Made by a program: the position numbers and the translations under genes. A stretch of DNA of 64,000 bases from Adenanthera pavonina. Lineage: Eukaryota > Streptophyta > Magnoliopsida > Fabales > Fabaceae. This document shows, piece by piece, positions 42,801 to 48,698 of the stretch (position 1 is the first letter of the stretch; every line of letters starts with the position of its first letter). The notes under the pieces were generated by a model that saw nothing but the letters and a program-made list of their open reading frames with translations, ran no database searches and was not told the origin of the DNA. The stretch lies in the NCBI GenBank assembly GCA_026686845.1, contig JAIVEN010000011.1, positions 25,096,501 to 25,160,500 of the forward strand, in the 5' to 3' direction.

Positions 42801-44421
42801 CCAAAGCATGTAAATTAGCAGGAAACAAATATCTAAGAAAAAGAAAAAATGAATTTTCATCAGTGTGGATAAGAATTTTGTGAAGCAGGTAATGAAGTAA
42901 CTGTTTACTAAATTTAGTAAAAGATAGTGCTTTTGGAGTATTGAATAGAGTCCATGGTATCCAGCTATGGTAAGTTGAAAATATATTGAAGATTCTTCTG
43001 GCATAGGTATTTTTGGTTCGTATCGTCCATGTATCAGGATCAGATGTGGGTACACGGATGCTTCAACCATTTGTAATTATTGATGCTTCCTAGGTTTTCA
43101 CTTTTAAAAGCTTTTTTGTTGAACCTCTTATTAACTGTGGTCTGGATCTATTATTAATGTTTGAAAAACAATTACATAATAGCATTGTTGTGAAGGTAGG
43201 TGTCTTGAAAATGTCTTGAGGTAATCATTGTATTCTTAATTGCACCTTAACTGGTTCAATGTTGTATTAAACAAAATGAAGCATCAAGCATTATATATAA
43301 AATATGTGACATATCAGCACTCATTACAGCAGTGCTAATTTTGATATGCTTAAAATGTTTGAGATATTTCTGAGAGGATTTTGTATTTACTAATATTTTC
43401 AAAATTCTGCAAGAAATGGAGAATGAGAGTGTTTCATGGCAATATATCTGGATCATAAATGAATATCATGATGACTATTTGTGGATAATTTTACATACGT
43501 TATTGTCTGCAGATATTGAAAATTGGGACTGGTTTGATTTACTTATAAACTGGTTTTGTTATTTTGACTTGGCAGAAAGGACGCTTAGAGGATCAAATTA
43601 GACAGCATGAAAAGAAGAGAGCAGCAGCTATTTCAGCAGATGGTCTTAAGAAGGAAGGAGCGGAAAATGAGGATGACTTATTTGAAGTCACTCTTGATGA
43701 TGACTTTTTAACAGCTTTGGAATATGGAATGCCTCCAGCCTCTGGAATGGTATCATCATCTGTTTGCATGTTCTTCTTGTATAGTTTGAACTATCTTGCA
43801 AGTAAATTCGATGTGGGTTTCAGTAGACGTTTTTCTTAGAATGTGTTTTATTCTAACCCCTTAAAACAAATTAATTCAAGGCACTAATTTTGTGGCCAAA
43901 GCATTTCACAATTCTCCCATGTCTTCAAATCCAGTTTGATAGCCAGTCAAATCTCCATTATGATTCGCATTCACTGCATCTGTCACCTTAAGTATTATTA
44001 TGTTTTATACCTTATAGCAAGTTTCTGGTTCAGCCGTAGTTCTTGTATTTTTTTAAGGACAAATTAATGAGACCTATGAAGTAGAAGCAGAATTGGTATA
44101 TATGCATCTGCATGCAGCCCCAATGTATCTATGTGGCTAGTTTGTACTTGAGAATCATGATGAACCCCAGTGCATAAGCCTGGACATAGCGTTTTTATTC
44201 ACTCAAAGCTCAGGTTTAACCTGCTTTTTTTTTTGTGAGAATAACGTGCTGTATTTTAATTACTTTTCTTGACTTCTTGACATTATGTTTTCATGAGCTA
44301 CTACTGATGAAAAAATATATTCTTTCAGGGACTTGGAATTGATAGGCTTGTGATGCTTTTGACAAATTCTCCTAGTATTCGAGATGTAATTGCATTCCCA
44401 GTACTCAAGGTCCAGCAATAG
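15563..44421 (+). CDS. OVA5: lysine--tRNA ligase, chloroplastic/mitochondrial (class II), 14 exons
   Basis: Charges organellar tRNA-Lys with lysine. Exons: 15563-15823, 16423-16641, 16890-17001, 17599-17707, 25035-25092, 27841-27909, 28545-28652, 29379-29471, 29674-29778, 31918-32124, 32336-32430, 41808-41898, 43576-43749, 44329-44421. Joined, they give 597 codons plus TAG with every intron GT-AG, close to the roughly 600 residues of the Arabidopsis protein. Residues 1-60 form a Ser/Arg-rich transit peptide. An OB-fold for tRNA anticodon binding spans about 131-210 (VSVAGRIIARR). Class II motif 1 lies about 258-276, motif 2 about 316-343 (R327, E329, H335, E343), and motif 3 at 568-573 (GLGIDR). 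An in-frame ATG at 15503 would add 20 residues; I prefer 15563 because the transit peptide begins naturally there. Introns are swollen by transposons, yet all exons are intact. Confidence 0.95.
16423..16641 (+). CDS. OVA5: OVA5 exon 2: start of mature enzyme and OB-fold
   Basis: 73 codons. It begins VEELRSKGLDPYAY and runs into the OB-fold strand VSVAGRIIARR and then LAFLTLRDDSGTIQ. Preceded by a TTTTATAG acceptor and followed by GTATTT. Confidence 0.95.
16890..17001 (+). CDS. OVA5: OVA5 exon 3: OB-fold, second half
   Basis: Encodes LYCDKERLTSDQFEHVK onward to KRTEK, ending in phase 1. Acceptor TTTCAG, donor GTATAC. Confidence 0.95.
17599..17707 (+). CDS. OVA5: OVA5 exon 4: end of OB-fold and linker
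   Basis: Encodes GELSVCVNSFVILTKSLLPL and then KYHGLTDIDKRYRQR, ending in phase 2 before GTAAGT. The conserved YHGLTD..RYRQRY linker joins the tRNA-binding and catalytic domains. Confidence 0.95.
17985..18625 (-). pseudogene. L1-type LINE reverse transcriptase fragment in intron 4
   Basis: The - strand frame 18388-17990 reads VRRGVRQGSPL, the RQGDPLSP motif of L1 ORF2, and then LLFMNDTVLL in place of the usual FADDT catalytic motif. Upstream text shows FTFKYDFENPNDHVN, a decayed FKVDFEKAYDHVNW. A second frame continues with KVKLELVGTLVGMNVASL, the region after the catalytic site. Frame changes and the missing catalytic Asp pair show it is dead. No poly(A) tail or target duplication was found. 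Confidence 0.7.
19218..19671 (-). mobile_element. 3' LTR of the intron 4 chromovirus
   Basis: 454 bases from TGTTAGG to CCGTCA (plus strand). It matches the LTR at 24174-24625 along its whole length. By eye about 35 substitutions separate them, nearly all transitions, or roughly 92% identity, so the insertion is old. Confidence 0.95.
19672..19682 (-). other. polypurine tract of the intron 4 chromovirus
   Basis: The - strand reads GCGGGAGGAAA directly before the 3' LTR, where plus-strand synthesis starts. Confidence 0.75.
19680..20153 (-). pseudogene. gypsy integrase C terminus and chromodomain
   Basis: Frame 20153-19926 encodes FTLGDSVYLKLKPYR and LAPRYYGPYKIIEKL, the integrase C-terminal SH3-like part (GPF/Y-type motif). 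Frame 19892 onward encodes LPDFESTWEDPAVIYTQFPN, a chromodomain remnant that guides integration to chromatin in active elements. The two are separated by a frame break, and the end of the second frame runs into LTR sequence. Confidence 0.8.
20326..21039 (-). pseudogene. gypsy integrase (catalytic residues lost)
   Basis: 237 open codons. A zinc-binding HHCC region (GGHS..., CEVCQRN) is followed by the catalytic core (DISIDFVGGLPKS, IVDRLTKYGHF, HGFPSSIVPNRDKVF, YHPETDKQTKVVNRCLE). In the D,D-35-E triad the first Asp remains. The second is Asn (VPNRD instead of VSDRD) and the Glu is Lys (QTK instead of QTE). Both changes are G-to-A on the coding strand. The protein cannot be an active integrase. 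It overlaps the RNase H frame by 47 bases in another frame. Confidence 0.9.
20993..21379 (-). pseudogene. gypsy RNase H
   Basis: 128 codons: AVRRWWHYLDSKPFIIRTDQ and ALKYLLEQR, then YKLGKDNRVADALSRR, the characteristic Ty3 RNase H order (RTDHxxLKYL ... NxVADALSR). The upstream half lies in other frames at 21380-21640 and is broken by stops. Confidence 0.88.
21640..22620 (-). pseudogene. gypsy reverse transcriptase
   Basis: The N-terminal part is in frame 22620-22312 (GLPPKRNQYHAISIKE, VEIEKLIKEML). The fingers/palm are in frame 22242-21865 (DYRALNKITI, KYPIPAIDELLDEL, FSKLDLKSGYHQIRI, then LVFFYDILVYSKD). The catalytic FxDD motif reads FFYDI, so one metal-binding Asp has become Tyr. A T-run near 22266-22273 marks the frame change between the two parts. 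Confidence 0.88.
22801..22992 (-). pseudogene. gypsy aspartic protease fragment
   Basis: Short frame with SIDCGATHNFAI, the retroviral-type active site (usual form DSGATHNF), followed by VTVGDGRK. It is cut by a stop soon after. Confidence 0.8.
22979..24146 (-). pseudogene. gypsy gag
   Basis: It starts at ATG 24146 just inside the primer-binding site (VNTRMENRVEELEQSMENV, a coiled-coil start). Frame 23937-23662 holds the capsid-like Retrotrans_gag domain (LELPLFAGEDPLGW, AVAMSLEGKALTWFQW). Frame 23533-22979 holds a basic linker and one zinc knuckle (CFKCEEKLGPNHKC). Several frame shifts and stops break it. Confidence 0.85.
24161..24172 (-). other. primer-binding site (initiator tRNA-Met) of the chromovirus
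   Basis: TGGTATCAGAGC on the - strand, one base inside the 5' LTR (24174). Confidence 0.92.
24174..24625 (-). mobile_element. 5' LTR of the intron 4 chromovirus
   Basis: 452 bases, TGTTAGG to CCATCA on the + strand, homologous throughout to 19218-19671 and followed by the GTTTT duplication. Confidence 0.95.
25035..25092 (+). CDS. OVA5: OVA5 exon 5
   Basis: Only 58 bases, encoding the end of RYRQRY and then VDMIANPEVADVFRKRAK. It follows a 7.3-kb intron carrying the chromovirus and an L1 fragment. Phases 2 to 0 fit exactly. Confidence 0.93.
25510..26862 (+). mobile_element. 5'-truncated RTE-type LINE in intron 5
   Basis: Frames with stops encode reverse transcriptase: MSEEWKKSTLVPIYKNKGDI, FIDLEKAYDRVSRDVLW, YQGSSLSPCLFNLVLDVL, then MLFADNIVLIEDLREEVNSK and LSRSKTEYMHCKF. 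These, with the EWCxxLIND-like end and a terminal (GTT)n tail at 26851-26862, are typical of plant RTE. The catalytic FADD is FADN. A perfect 20-bp target duplication flanks it (25490-25509 and 26863-26882). It lies in the same direction as the host gene, and endonuclease and upstream parts are missing. Confidence 0.93.
25984..26475 (+). pseudogene. RTE reverse transcriptase, longest open part
   Basis: 163 codons from the SPCLFNLVLDVL motif through FADN to the thumb region (KFKYLGSILQNDGEID, GKFYRTAISPAILYGSECC). A UAA/UAG cluster then ends it; the 3' part resumes at 26605-26793 (SKWFGHVQRR). Confidence 0.9.
27841..27909 (+). CDS. OVA5: OVA5 exon 6: class II motif 1
   Basis: 23 codons (IVSEIRTTMDSLGFVEVETP then VLQ), the motif 1 helix and strand at the dimer interface. 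It lies after the 2.7-kb intron 5 that carries an RTE element. Confidence 0.95.
28545..28652 (+). CDS. OVA5: OVA5 exon 7: substrate-binding segment
   Basis: 36 codons (GAAGGAEARPFITYHNSL to LHLKRML). The GGAEARPF and LYLRIA.ELHLK patterns are signature class IIb LysRS sequence. Confidence 0.95.
29379..29471 (+). CDS. OVA5: OVA5 exon 8: class II motif 2
   Basis: 31 codons starting VGGFEKVYEIGRIFRNEG and ending FTTIE. It holds the motif 2 arginine and glutamate that bind ATP and the aminoacyl-adenylate. Confidence 0.95.
29674..29778 (+). CDS. OVA5: OVA5 exon 9
   Basis: 35 codons (IYEAYSDYQSMMNLAEEI onward to TTDYQ). EAYxDYxxMM is the conserved lysine-pocket region after motif 2. The following intron carries a 1.7-kb solo LTR. 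Confidence 0.95.
29985..31674. mobile_element. 1.69-kb solo LTR in intron 9
   Basis: It starts TGTTGGGA and ends TTCAACA (inverted TGTTG/CAACA ends). Flanks are CTGTC (29980-29984) and CTATC (31675-31679), a one-mismatch 5-bp target duplication. It is homologous end to end with 62361-63924, including both termini. No coding domain lies inside. A TTATATAGATAGGG site near 30367 could be its TATA region. The family is probably copia (inference from length and termini). Confidence 0.85.
31668..31699. repeat. 16-bp tandem duplication across the LTR edge
   Basis: TTCAACACTATCTTGG occurs at 31668-31683 and 31684-31699. It copies the last bases of the LTR plus adjoining host sequence, so it arose after the insertion. 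Confidence 0.85.
31918..32124 (+). CDS. OVA5: OVA5 exon 10: catalytic domain insertion
   Basis: 69 codons (GVEICLERPWRRETMHNLV to HLLNE), the variable helical part between motifs 2 and 3. An in-frame stop lies four codons past the donor, so the reading frame depends on splicing here. Confidence 0.95.
32336..32430 (+). CDS. OVA5: OVA5 exon 11
   Basis: Encodes VFEIVVEPKLIQPTFVLDYP then IEISPLAKPHR, ending in phase 2. It is followed by a 9.4-kb intron packed with copia elements. Confidence 0.95.
32638..32875 (-). mobile_element. 3' LTR of copia element A
   Basis: About 238 bases, TGTTCAAGG to CCAACA on the + strand, directly after the pol stop and the polypurine GAGGGGAG (32876-32883, - strand). 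The inner end is firm; the outer end is set by the TG dinucleotide only. Confidence 0.7.
32887..33186 (-). pseudogene. copia A RNase H, C-terminal part
   Basis: Conceptual - strand translation gives LRLLRELRILITTQIKVWCD, a degraded KHVEVDRHFIKEK region and SFDELSGKLG-like text. This is the standard end of copia RNase H. Its N-terminal part lies beyond the nested solo LTR. Confidence 0.8.
33192..33563 (-). mobile_element. solo LTR nested in copia A RNase H
   Basis: 372 bases. The + strand starts TGATG and ends CATTA (originally CATCA by the mirror end). It is flanked by the perfect 5-bp duplication AGATG (33187-33191 and 33564-33568). The - strand carries a TATAAATAAGACC promoter-like site near 33340. 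Removing it together with one duplication restores RNase H order (ALGI before, SEG... after), which confirms the borders. Confidence 0.9.
33569..34700 (-). pseudogene. copia A reverse transcriptase and start of RNase H
   Basis: Frame 34687-34484 gives GCKWVFTIKYNPAGSMSRY, LVANGFTQTHGMYYQETFA, the copia RT start. About 34480-33870 encodes the palm in broken frames. Frame 33866-33636 gives QFMNNPQEEHMEADYRILKY, DVDWARSVIDKQSTIGYCTF, the RNase H D-W-A motif. It then runs on to TRSSIEAEYRALA at about 33585. Confidence 0.85.
34816..36100 (-). pseudogene. copia A integrase and variable linker
   Basis: The core is decayed but recognisable near 35740-35830 (NGVAERKTRHLLEVARTLM). The C-terminal region is in frame 35531-35301 (RAVKCIFLTYSPTQKDYKCY). 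The proline-rich linker to RT is in frames 35287-35057 and 35046-34816. A 63-bp tandem duplication lies at 35326-35451. Confidence 0.82.
35326..35451. repeat. 63-bp tandem duplication inside copia A
   Basis: Two copies, 35326-35388 and 35389-35451, differ at about three bases. It is a 21-codon in-frame duplication (FYVxMNVKFFEHQPYYTKS twice), so it did not break the frame. Confidence 0.9.
36069..36700 (-). pseudogene. copia A protease and GAG-pre-integrase domain
   Basis: About 36660-36610 reads IWIVDSSEIDHIT, the copia protease site (usual VDSGASDHMT, so Gly/Ala are lost). Frame 36523-36314 continues with LKDVLYAPEIKYSLLSM. Frame 36347-36069 gives the GAG-pre-integrase and zinc site (LYHLEGSLENKD, WHYRVGHPSLSY, DVDFHCDICQFAE). 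Confidence 0.85.
36703..37282. mobile_element. 580-bp non-autonomous DNA transposon nested in copia A
   Basis: Terminal inverted repeats of the form (TA)GTATTAAAAAC plus an imperfect GAACCGG extension lie at both ends. Flanks GCAGTAAGCGA (36692-36702) and GCGGTAAGTGA (37283-37293) look like an 11-bp target duplication with two transitions, and both encode the same copia residues (SLTA). The long duplication suggests a MULE; hAT (8 bp) is the alternative. It has no coding capacity and holds a (TA)n run at about 36980-37000. Confidence 0.8.
37294..37690 (-). pseudogene. copia A gag C terminus with zinc knuckle
   Basis: In broken frames the - strand gives a WCGHCNKYDHTKDIYWKLH zinc knuckle, then KPPNTRQKPSHESKGLLVGG, then a spacer leading to protease. 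The rest of gag is missing. Confidence 0.8.
37798..38082 (+). pseudogene. copia B gag C terminus
   Basis: Open frame with VKAFAMVARGNQLLIKE, KICWKLHGKLPNVEQKSRSE, SKGLLVGGA. The knuckle cysteines fall in another frame, as the matching region of A shows. Confidence 0.75.
38490..39440 (+). pseudogene. copia B pre-integrase and integrase
   Basis: Broken frames give LYYLEGSSENKENEVA, WWHYRLGHPSLSYVKY, DFDFHCDACQFAK, a short decayed core (LEVARALMITNNVPNVF) and a C-terminal end (RAVECIILGCSPTQKGYKCY). Stops are in all frames. Confidence 0.8.
39542..39931 (-). mobile_element. 390-bp SMART/TRIM element nested in copia B
   Basis: Two 86-87 bp direct terminal repeats (39542-39628 and 39846-39931), each itself near-palindromic at its ends (TGATGGGTATTTAAGT and its mirror). 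Between them are 217 non-coding bases. On the - strand a decayed initiator tRNA-Met site (TGATATCAAAGT, plus 39832-39843) sits just inside the repeat. Flanks TCATT and TCATC form a near-perfect 5-bp duplication. The matching place in copia A has no insertion, which fixes both borders. Confidence 0.85.
40400..41207 (+). pseudogene. copia B reverse transcriptase
   Basis: Starts GCKWVFTIKYNTDGS near 40555. Frame 40680-40943 gives LRQLDVKNAFLNGDLEEEVY, LYKFLYGLSQSPRARF. After one stop, frame 40974-41207 gives ILIVHGDDIVLTGDD (the YVDDI site is HGDDI) and LRYFLGMEVARSSNGI. The catalytic Asp pair is kept, but the frame is broken and the element has no ends. Confidence 0.9.
41422..41444. repeat. (TG)n microsatellite
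   Basis: About 11 TG units in intron 11, between copia B and exon 12. Confidence 0.9.
41808..41898 (+). CDS. OVA5: OVA5 exon 12
   Basis: Encodes FKGLTERFELFICGRELANA to TDPIDQ after completing an Arg codon. The ERFELFICGRELANAF block is the conserved lysine-binding strand. The phase across the 9.4-kb intron fits. Confidence 0.95.
41899..43575 (+). other. OVA5 intron 12, no element recognised
   Basis: 1.7 kb with GT-AG ends. I see no transposon domain or repeat structure here; the short open frames look fortuitous. Confidence 0.6.
43576..43749 (+). CDS. OVA5: OVA5 exon 13
   Basis: 58 codons (KGRLEDQIRQHEKKRAAA to GMPPASGM). It contains a charged variable loop rich in Lys/Glu and then DDDFLTALEYGMPP, which leads into motif 3. 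Confidence 0.95.
44329..44421 (+). CDS. OVA5: OVA5 exon 14: motif 3 and stop
   Basis: 30 codons plus TAG: GLGIDRLVMLLTNSPSIRDV to LKVQQ. Motif 3 arginine is R573. A C-rich tract follows within 100 bases, in the probable 3' UTR. Confidence 0.95.
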   Translation, partial: GLGIDRLVMLLTNSPSIRDVIAFPVLKVQQ

Positions 44422-45140
44422 TGCCCGAAAATGATGGTTCCGGAGATCAGCAATTAATTTAATATATTGTGTAGTGTGTATCGTTGGCCTTCTTGATATA
44501 CAACACAACCCCCCCCCCGGCCCCCAACCCCCCTTTTTAACTGTAAAATGTCAAAATTAATGTTCCTTGTTTTATTCATAAGATAAATATGAATGCAAAA
44601 AAGTTTGGTTATGATATAATTATTCCTTTTAATAAAGAGAACTCGTTGCTGTCAAAACTTCCATAAATAATGGAATTGTCTTGTTTTTATGTTGATTGTT
44701 ACTATGATTCCTTGGACTATAGGTATTTGTATGCAGAATGAAGAAGAATAACACAAGATAGAATGAAAGAGGTGATGTTGTACATGAGAAATAATTCTTG
44801 CGTTCAATTTTATTTTTCATACAACTATTTAGTCTGGTATTATCAAGTAAGAAGCATTGTTGGGTTCAAATAGCTTCGAACTCTCTTTTAAGGCCATCCT
44901 GTTAGGAATGACATAGAAGCATTCTCATATTGAGCTGGTCAAGTATCCTTGTTCTCTAAAAGCAACCCATGTATTGGTCATAAGTCAATATAAATGTCAG
45001 TCTCTGTGCATTATTATTATCCTATCTCACAATAATACTTGACTAGGAATGTTTTAAGAATAGTAGCTATTCTACAAAGAATTGATACATTAATTTATAT
45101 TTTGCAACCATAATATGTAATATAATAATTGAATGGACTT

Positions 45141-45208
45141 TTATTATTAAAATGAAATACAGTGTATGCTGTAATTATTATTAAAATGAAATACAGTGTA
45201 TGCTGTAA
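45141..45208. repeat. 34-bp perfect tandem duplication
   Basis: Units 45141-45174 and 45175-45208 are identical, with no spacer. Confidence 0.92.
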
Positions 45209-47566
45209 TAATCATTTCATGATTGGCTTCTAGGACACACACTATCATCGGCTGCCTTGGATGTCTAATCCCCTAATGTATCCTAGCTATGCAGTTAGCC
45301 TTTTTTATTAGTAATCCAATCTCTTTGCTAATCTAAAGCACTTAACTACCTATTAGCATCTTAATTACTAATAAGCTTACGGTTGGAAATTTCATGTTAG
45401 GCCCTATTGATGAACTGATTTACTTTTAGTAGCCCATAATTAATTAATTGATTAATAATTTATTAGGGTTTATGTTTGAATTTTGAAATTCAAATATGAG
45501 GAAGGAGAACGTTAAAAAAAACACACACACACACACATATGAATCTGTGTGTGTGTATATATATGTTCAATCATAAGAATGATATTTCCTTTTCCTGGAT
45601 TTAGCGTTTTCCTCCCTTTCTCTTTGACTCGGATTTTCCTTCTTCTTTGTAGTGCTTTTGCTGTGGAAAATAATTGAAGTCCACATTGTGATTTCAATAC
45701 ATCACGTGGGACAAGAGTTTTGAGAAGATATAACAAATGAAGAATATGATAGTAGATTAATTTGCCAAAAAGTTACCCACTCTCATCTTCCACTACATTT
45801 TCATCATTGATGCTCGAGTCTGGTTGGCTTAATTTTCTTGTTACCCGGTTCTGAACAATTCTGTGTGTGTAATTGCATGAATATTCATTGAGAAAATTTC
45901 TTGCATAATTGAACCCTAGAGACAAAAATTGAGATTTTTTTTTTATAGGTAAAAATTAGGCTATGAAATTTGTACCTCAGGTAGCCTATGGGTGCAGAAA
46001 CTAGATCCTAAAATTTGAGAACAAACCGATCAACCATTTGAGAAAAATTCAAAATAGAGTTTTCAATAGTTTCATGGAAAACGGAAATGTTTTAGGCGCT
46101 GCTATTTCCTGTATAGGCACTAAGATTGTGCAAAATTTATATATAGAAAAAAATTTCTAATGGATGTTAAATAAAATTTCTAATGTTATCATGATTATCG
46201 AAATCGGAGTTAAAATGAATGAGATATGATAACTTGAAGATGGCTATTCATAATTTGTTTTTAAGAAAAATGTGATTTTCGGACCGAATTTTAGGGTTGG
46301 CATTCTCTACTTGGTCAATGAATGGGTGCAAGTCATATGTCAATGGAAAGTGTGTTGGAAGAGCTTTTTAACGATATATAATGCGTTCAATTTGAGTAAG
46401 TATTGAGAAAGATATTATGCTTGAAATTTAAGTATTCAAATTTGGAAAATTTTCCAGAAATAAAGAGAAGGTTGAAGATATTTTTTTGCGTTTTGAAAAA
46501 ACAAAACTAAGGGAGCAATGTCATGTCGGTCATAATGTGGGTAATGAACGAAAATGAAGATTGGTTTTTCCAAATAAGTCTCAAATTGGGTTCAAGTAGA
46601 AAATTTTGTCCTAACAAAGAAGTCATCAAACTTGGGGCGCAACCTATAACTTGTGATGCATAGATATGGGTATAAATATTAGGTATAATATGATATGATA
46701 CATTTGATACGATAAATTTTAAAATTTTAAAATACATATATGAAAGATATTCATATAAAATTTATGTATATTTTTAATAAATTAATATATCAAAAATAAA
46801 AAATGTTAAAAAAATTAAGTTTTAAACAAGTATTTTAAAAGTAATATGAAGATATATAAAATGAAAAAAAATGAAAAATTGAGTTTTTGTATAAGATTTA
46901 AGACATTTTGAAACTTTGTGAAGAAGAAAAATAAAAATACATTTATAATACGTATTATAAAGTATGCCATAAATATCATATCTAATAGGTATTGAATATA
47001 GGTGCGTATTTCTTTTTGAAGTATCGGTGCAATAGAGGGCACAACTGATCTAAATGAATATCCAAATCATTTTATAAAATCATGCAATTACGAGTCAATT
47101 TTCCTTGAAATAAATACAACAATGATTCTTTAGTCTAACGTTAAAATATTTAGGTAATCCAAAATATTTAAAATTATCTCAATTTCTGCATTCAAGCTAT
47201 ATCCAGCAAGAGTGCTTTCAAGTGCGTATAAAAAAATTTAGAAAAATTAACCGTTATTGATTTAACTATGCCTTGTTATAAAAAAATTTAACTATGCCTA
47301 CATCCGCATTATGTTGTTTAATTTCTTCCTAGATTATTCGTTATGCATCTTACTATCGTCAAATTAAATTGAAATATGCATCGGTTATTTAGCAGCTAAT
47401 TAATCACAATAGTACACAAAATTAAACTTGATGGACAAGTAGTAAAATTCAAGTTTGGAATATAAATTACATGTTATTTACTGATGTTATCTCAATTTAT
47501 CCCTCACCCCCAAACTGAAAATTAACATTATCCTCAATGTTGTCAAAACAAAAACAAAAACAAAAA

Positions 47567-47599
47567 AGAGAAGAGAGAGAGAGAGAGAAAGAGAGAGAA
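47567..47599. repeat. (GA)n microsatellite
   Basis: Interrupted GA/AG run of about 33 bases following an A-rich segment. Confidence 0.9.
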
Positions 47600-48497
47600 C
47601 TTTGACTCGAAGAGTAAATGACTCACTCAAAAAGCTTTTCCTCTGCTACCAAAGTTACTACCGATCAAAAGAAAACTGACAAAATACAAGTTATATAATA
47701 TATTAAAATATCTCAAAATATGAAATACAATTATCCAAATTCAAAGTAAAAGCCAACTAAGCAAACAAAATTAGTACAATCATCCAATACAAGAACAAAT
47801 ATCCAATGCAAGGCCAAAGCTAATCTAGGTGATCTGCAGAATCATCCACTGGCTCAACTTTGTGCTCAGATATCTTTTTGTCGATAGGTGGGAGATCAAA
47901 AGGAGAAGCCATCTGCTCTATTATCTCATCCATAAGATCTTGCCTAGCTATCATGTTAGTATGTAGAATAACAGCAATAGCATTAACCTTATTCTATAAT
48001 AACATTAACCTTATCTCAATAAGTGAAATCAGCTACATGAATTGTATGATATCATTGGATTATGTAAAAAACCATCTCTTATGATTATTCATTAGTCAAG
48101 AGATCTGGCCTTATAACCTCACTCAGATTCCTTCTTGATCTCTCACTATGCCTTATTACAGGATAACGATCGTGTAATCAACTCTTTTTATTGACTCTTC
48201 TGCTGCTCTTCTTTGCACATGTCAAATCACCTTAACTGATTTTCCACCATGTTAGTATGTACAGTAAAATAAAAACAAAATGTAAAGTATGACTATGTGA
48301 GGGAACAAGTAGGGTGTTGGCGGGCTAAAACATCATTGTCTTGGCATATTATATGAAGCTTAATGATCAAAATCCTGCAAATATATAATATCGATTGTAG
48401 TAATAGAAAATATCTTAGAGTATTGCAGGAGTTGAACCCAAGGAAGATTATGACTCACTCAATTAAGTAATTTTAGTCAAAACAAGTAATTTATAAC

Positions 48498-48610
48498 ATG
48501 TTAAGAAATATTAAAATAAGAGCAAAAAAATAAAAAAAGCAAATATGTGAGTTCATGTTAAGCAAATATTAAAATAAGAGCAAAAAAATAAAAAAAGAAA
48601 ATATGTGAGT
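48498..48610. repeat. 56-bp tandem duplication beside the CACTA element
   Basis: Units of about 56 bases, 48498-48553 and 48554-48610, differ by one substitution and a 1-base indel. The second ends about 85 bases before the transposon. Confidence 0.85.
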
Positions 48611-48698
48611 TTAATTCAATCACTAAAAGTATTAGGGAATTGGGGTTCATTTTCCAGGAGCAACTAAAATCACTCTTAAATTTACTCCTTTTATAATT

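Larger units (their letters stand above)
44422..48695. other. intergenic DNA downstream of OVA5
   Basis: Holds the presumed 3' UTR with a C-rich tract (about 44509-44534) and no clear single polyadenylation signal. Also present are a CA/TG region (45515-45560), tandem duplications at 45141-45208 and 48498-48610, a GA microsatellite at 47567-47599, and otherwise AT-rich sequence without coding signal. Confidence 0.5.
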
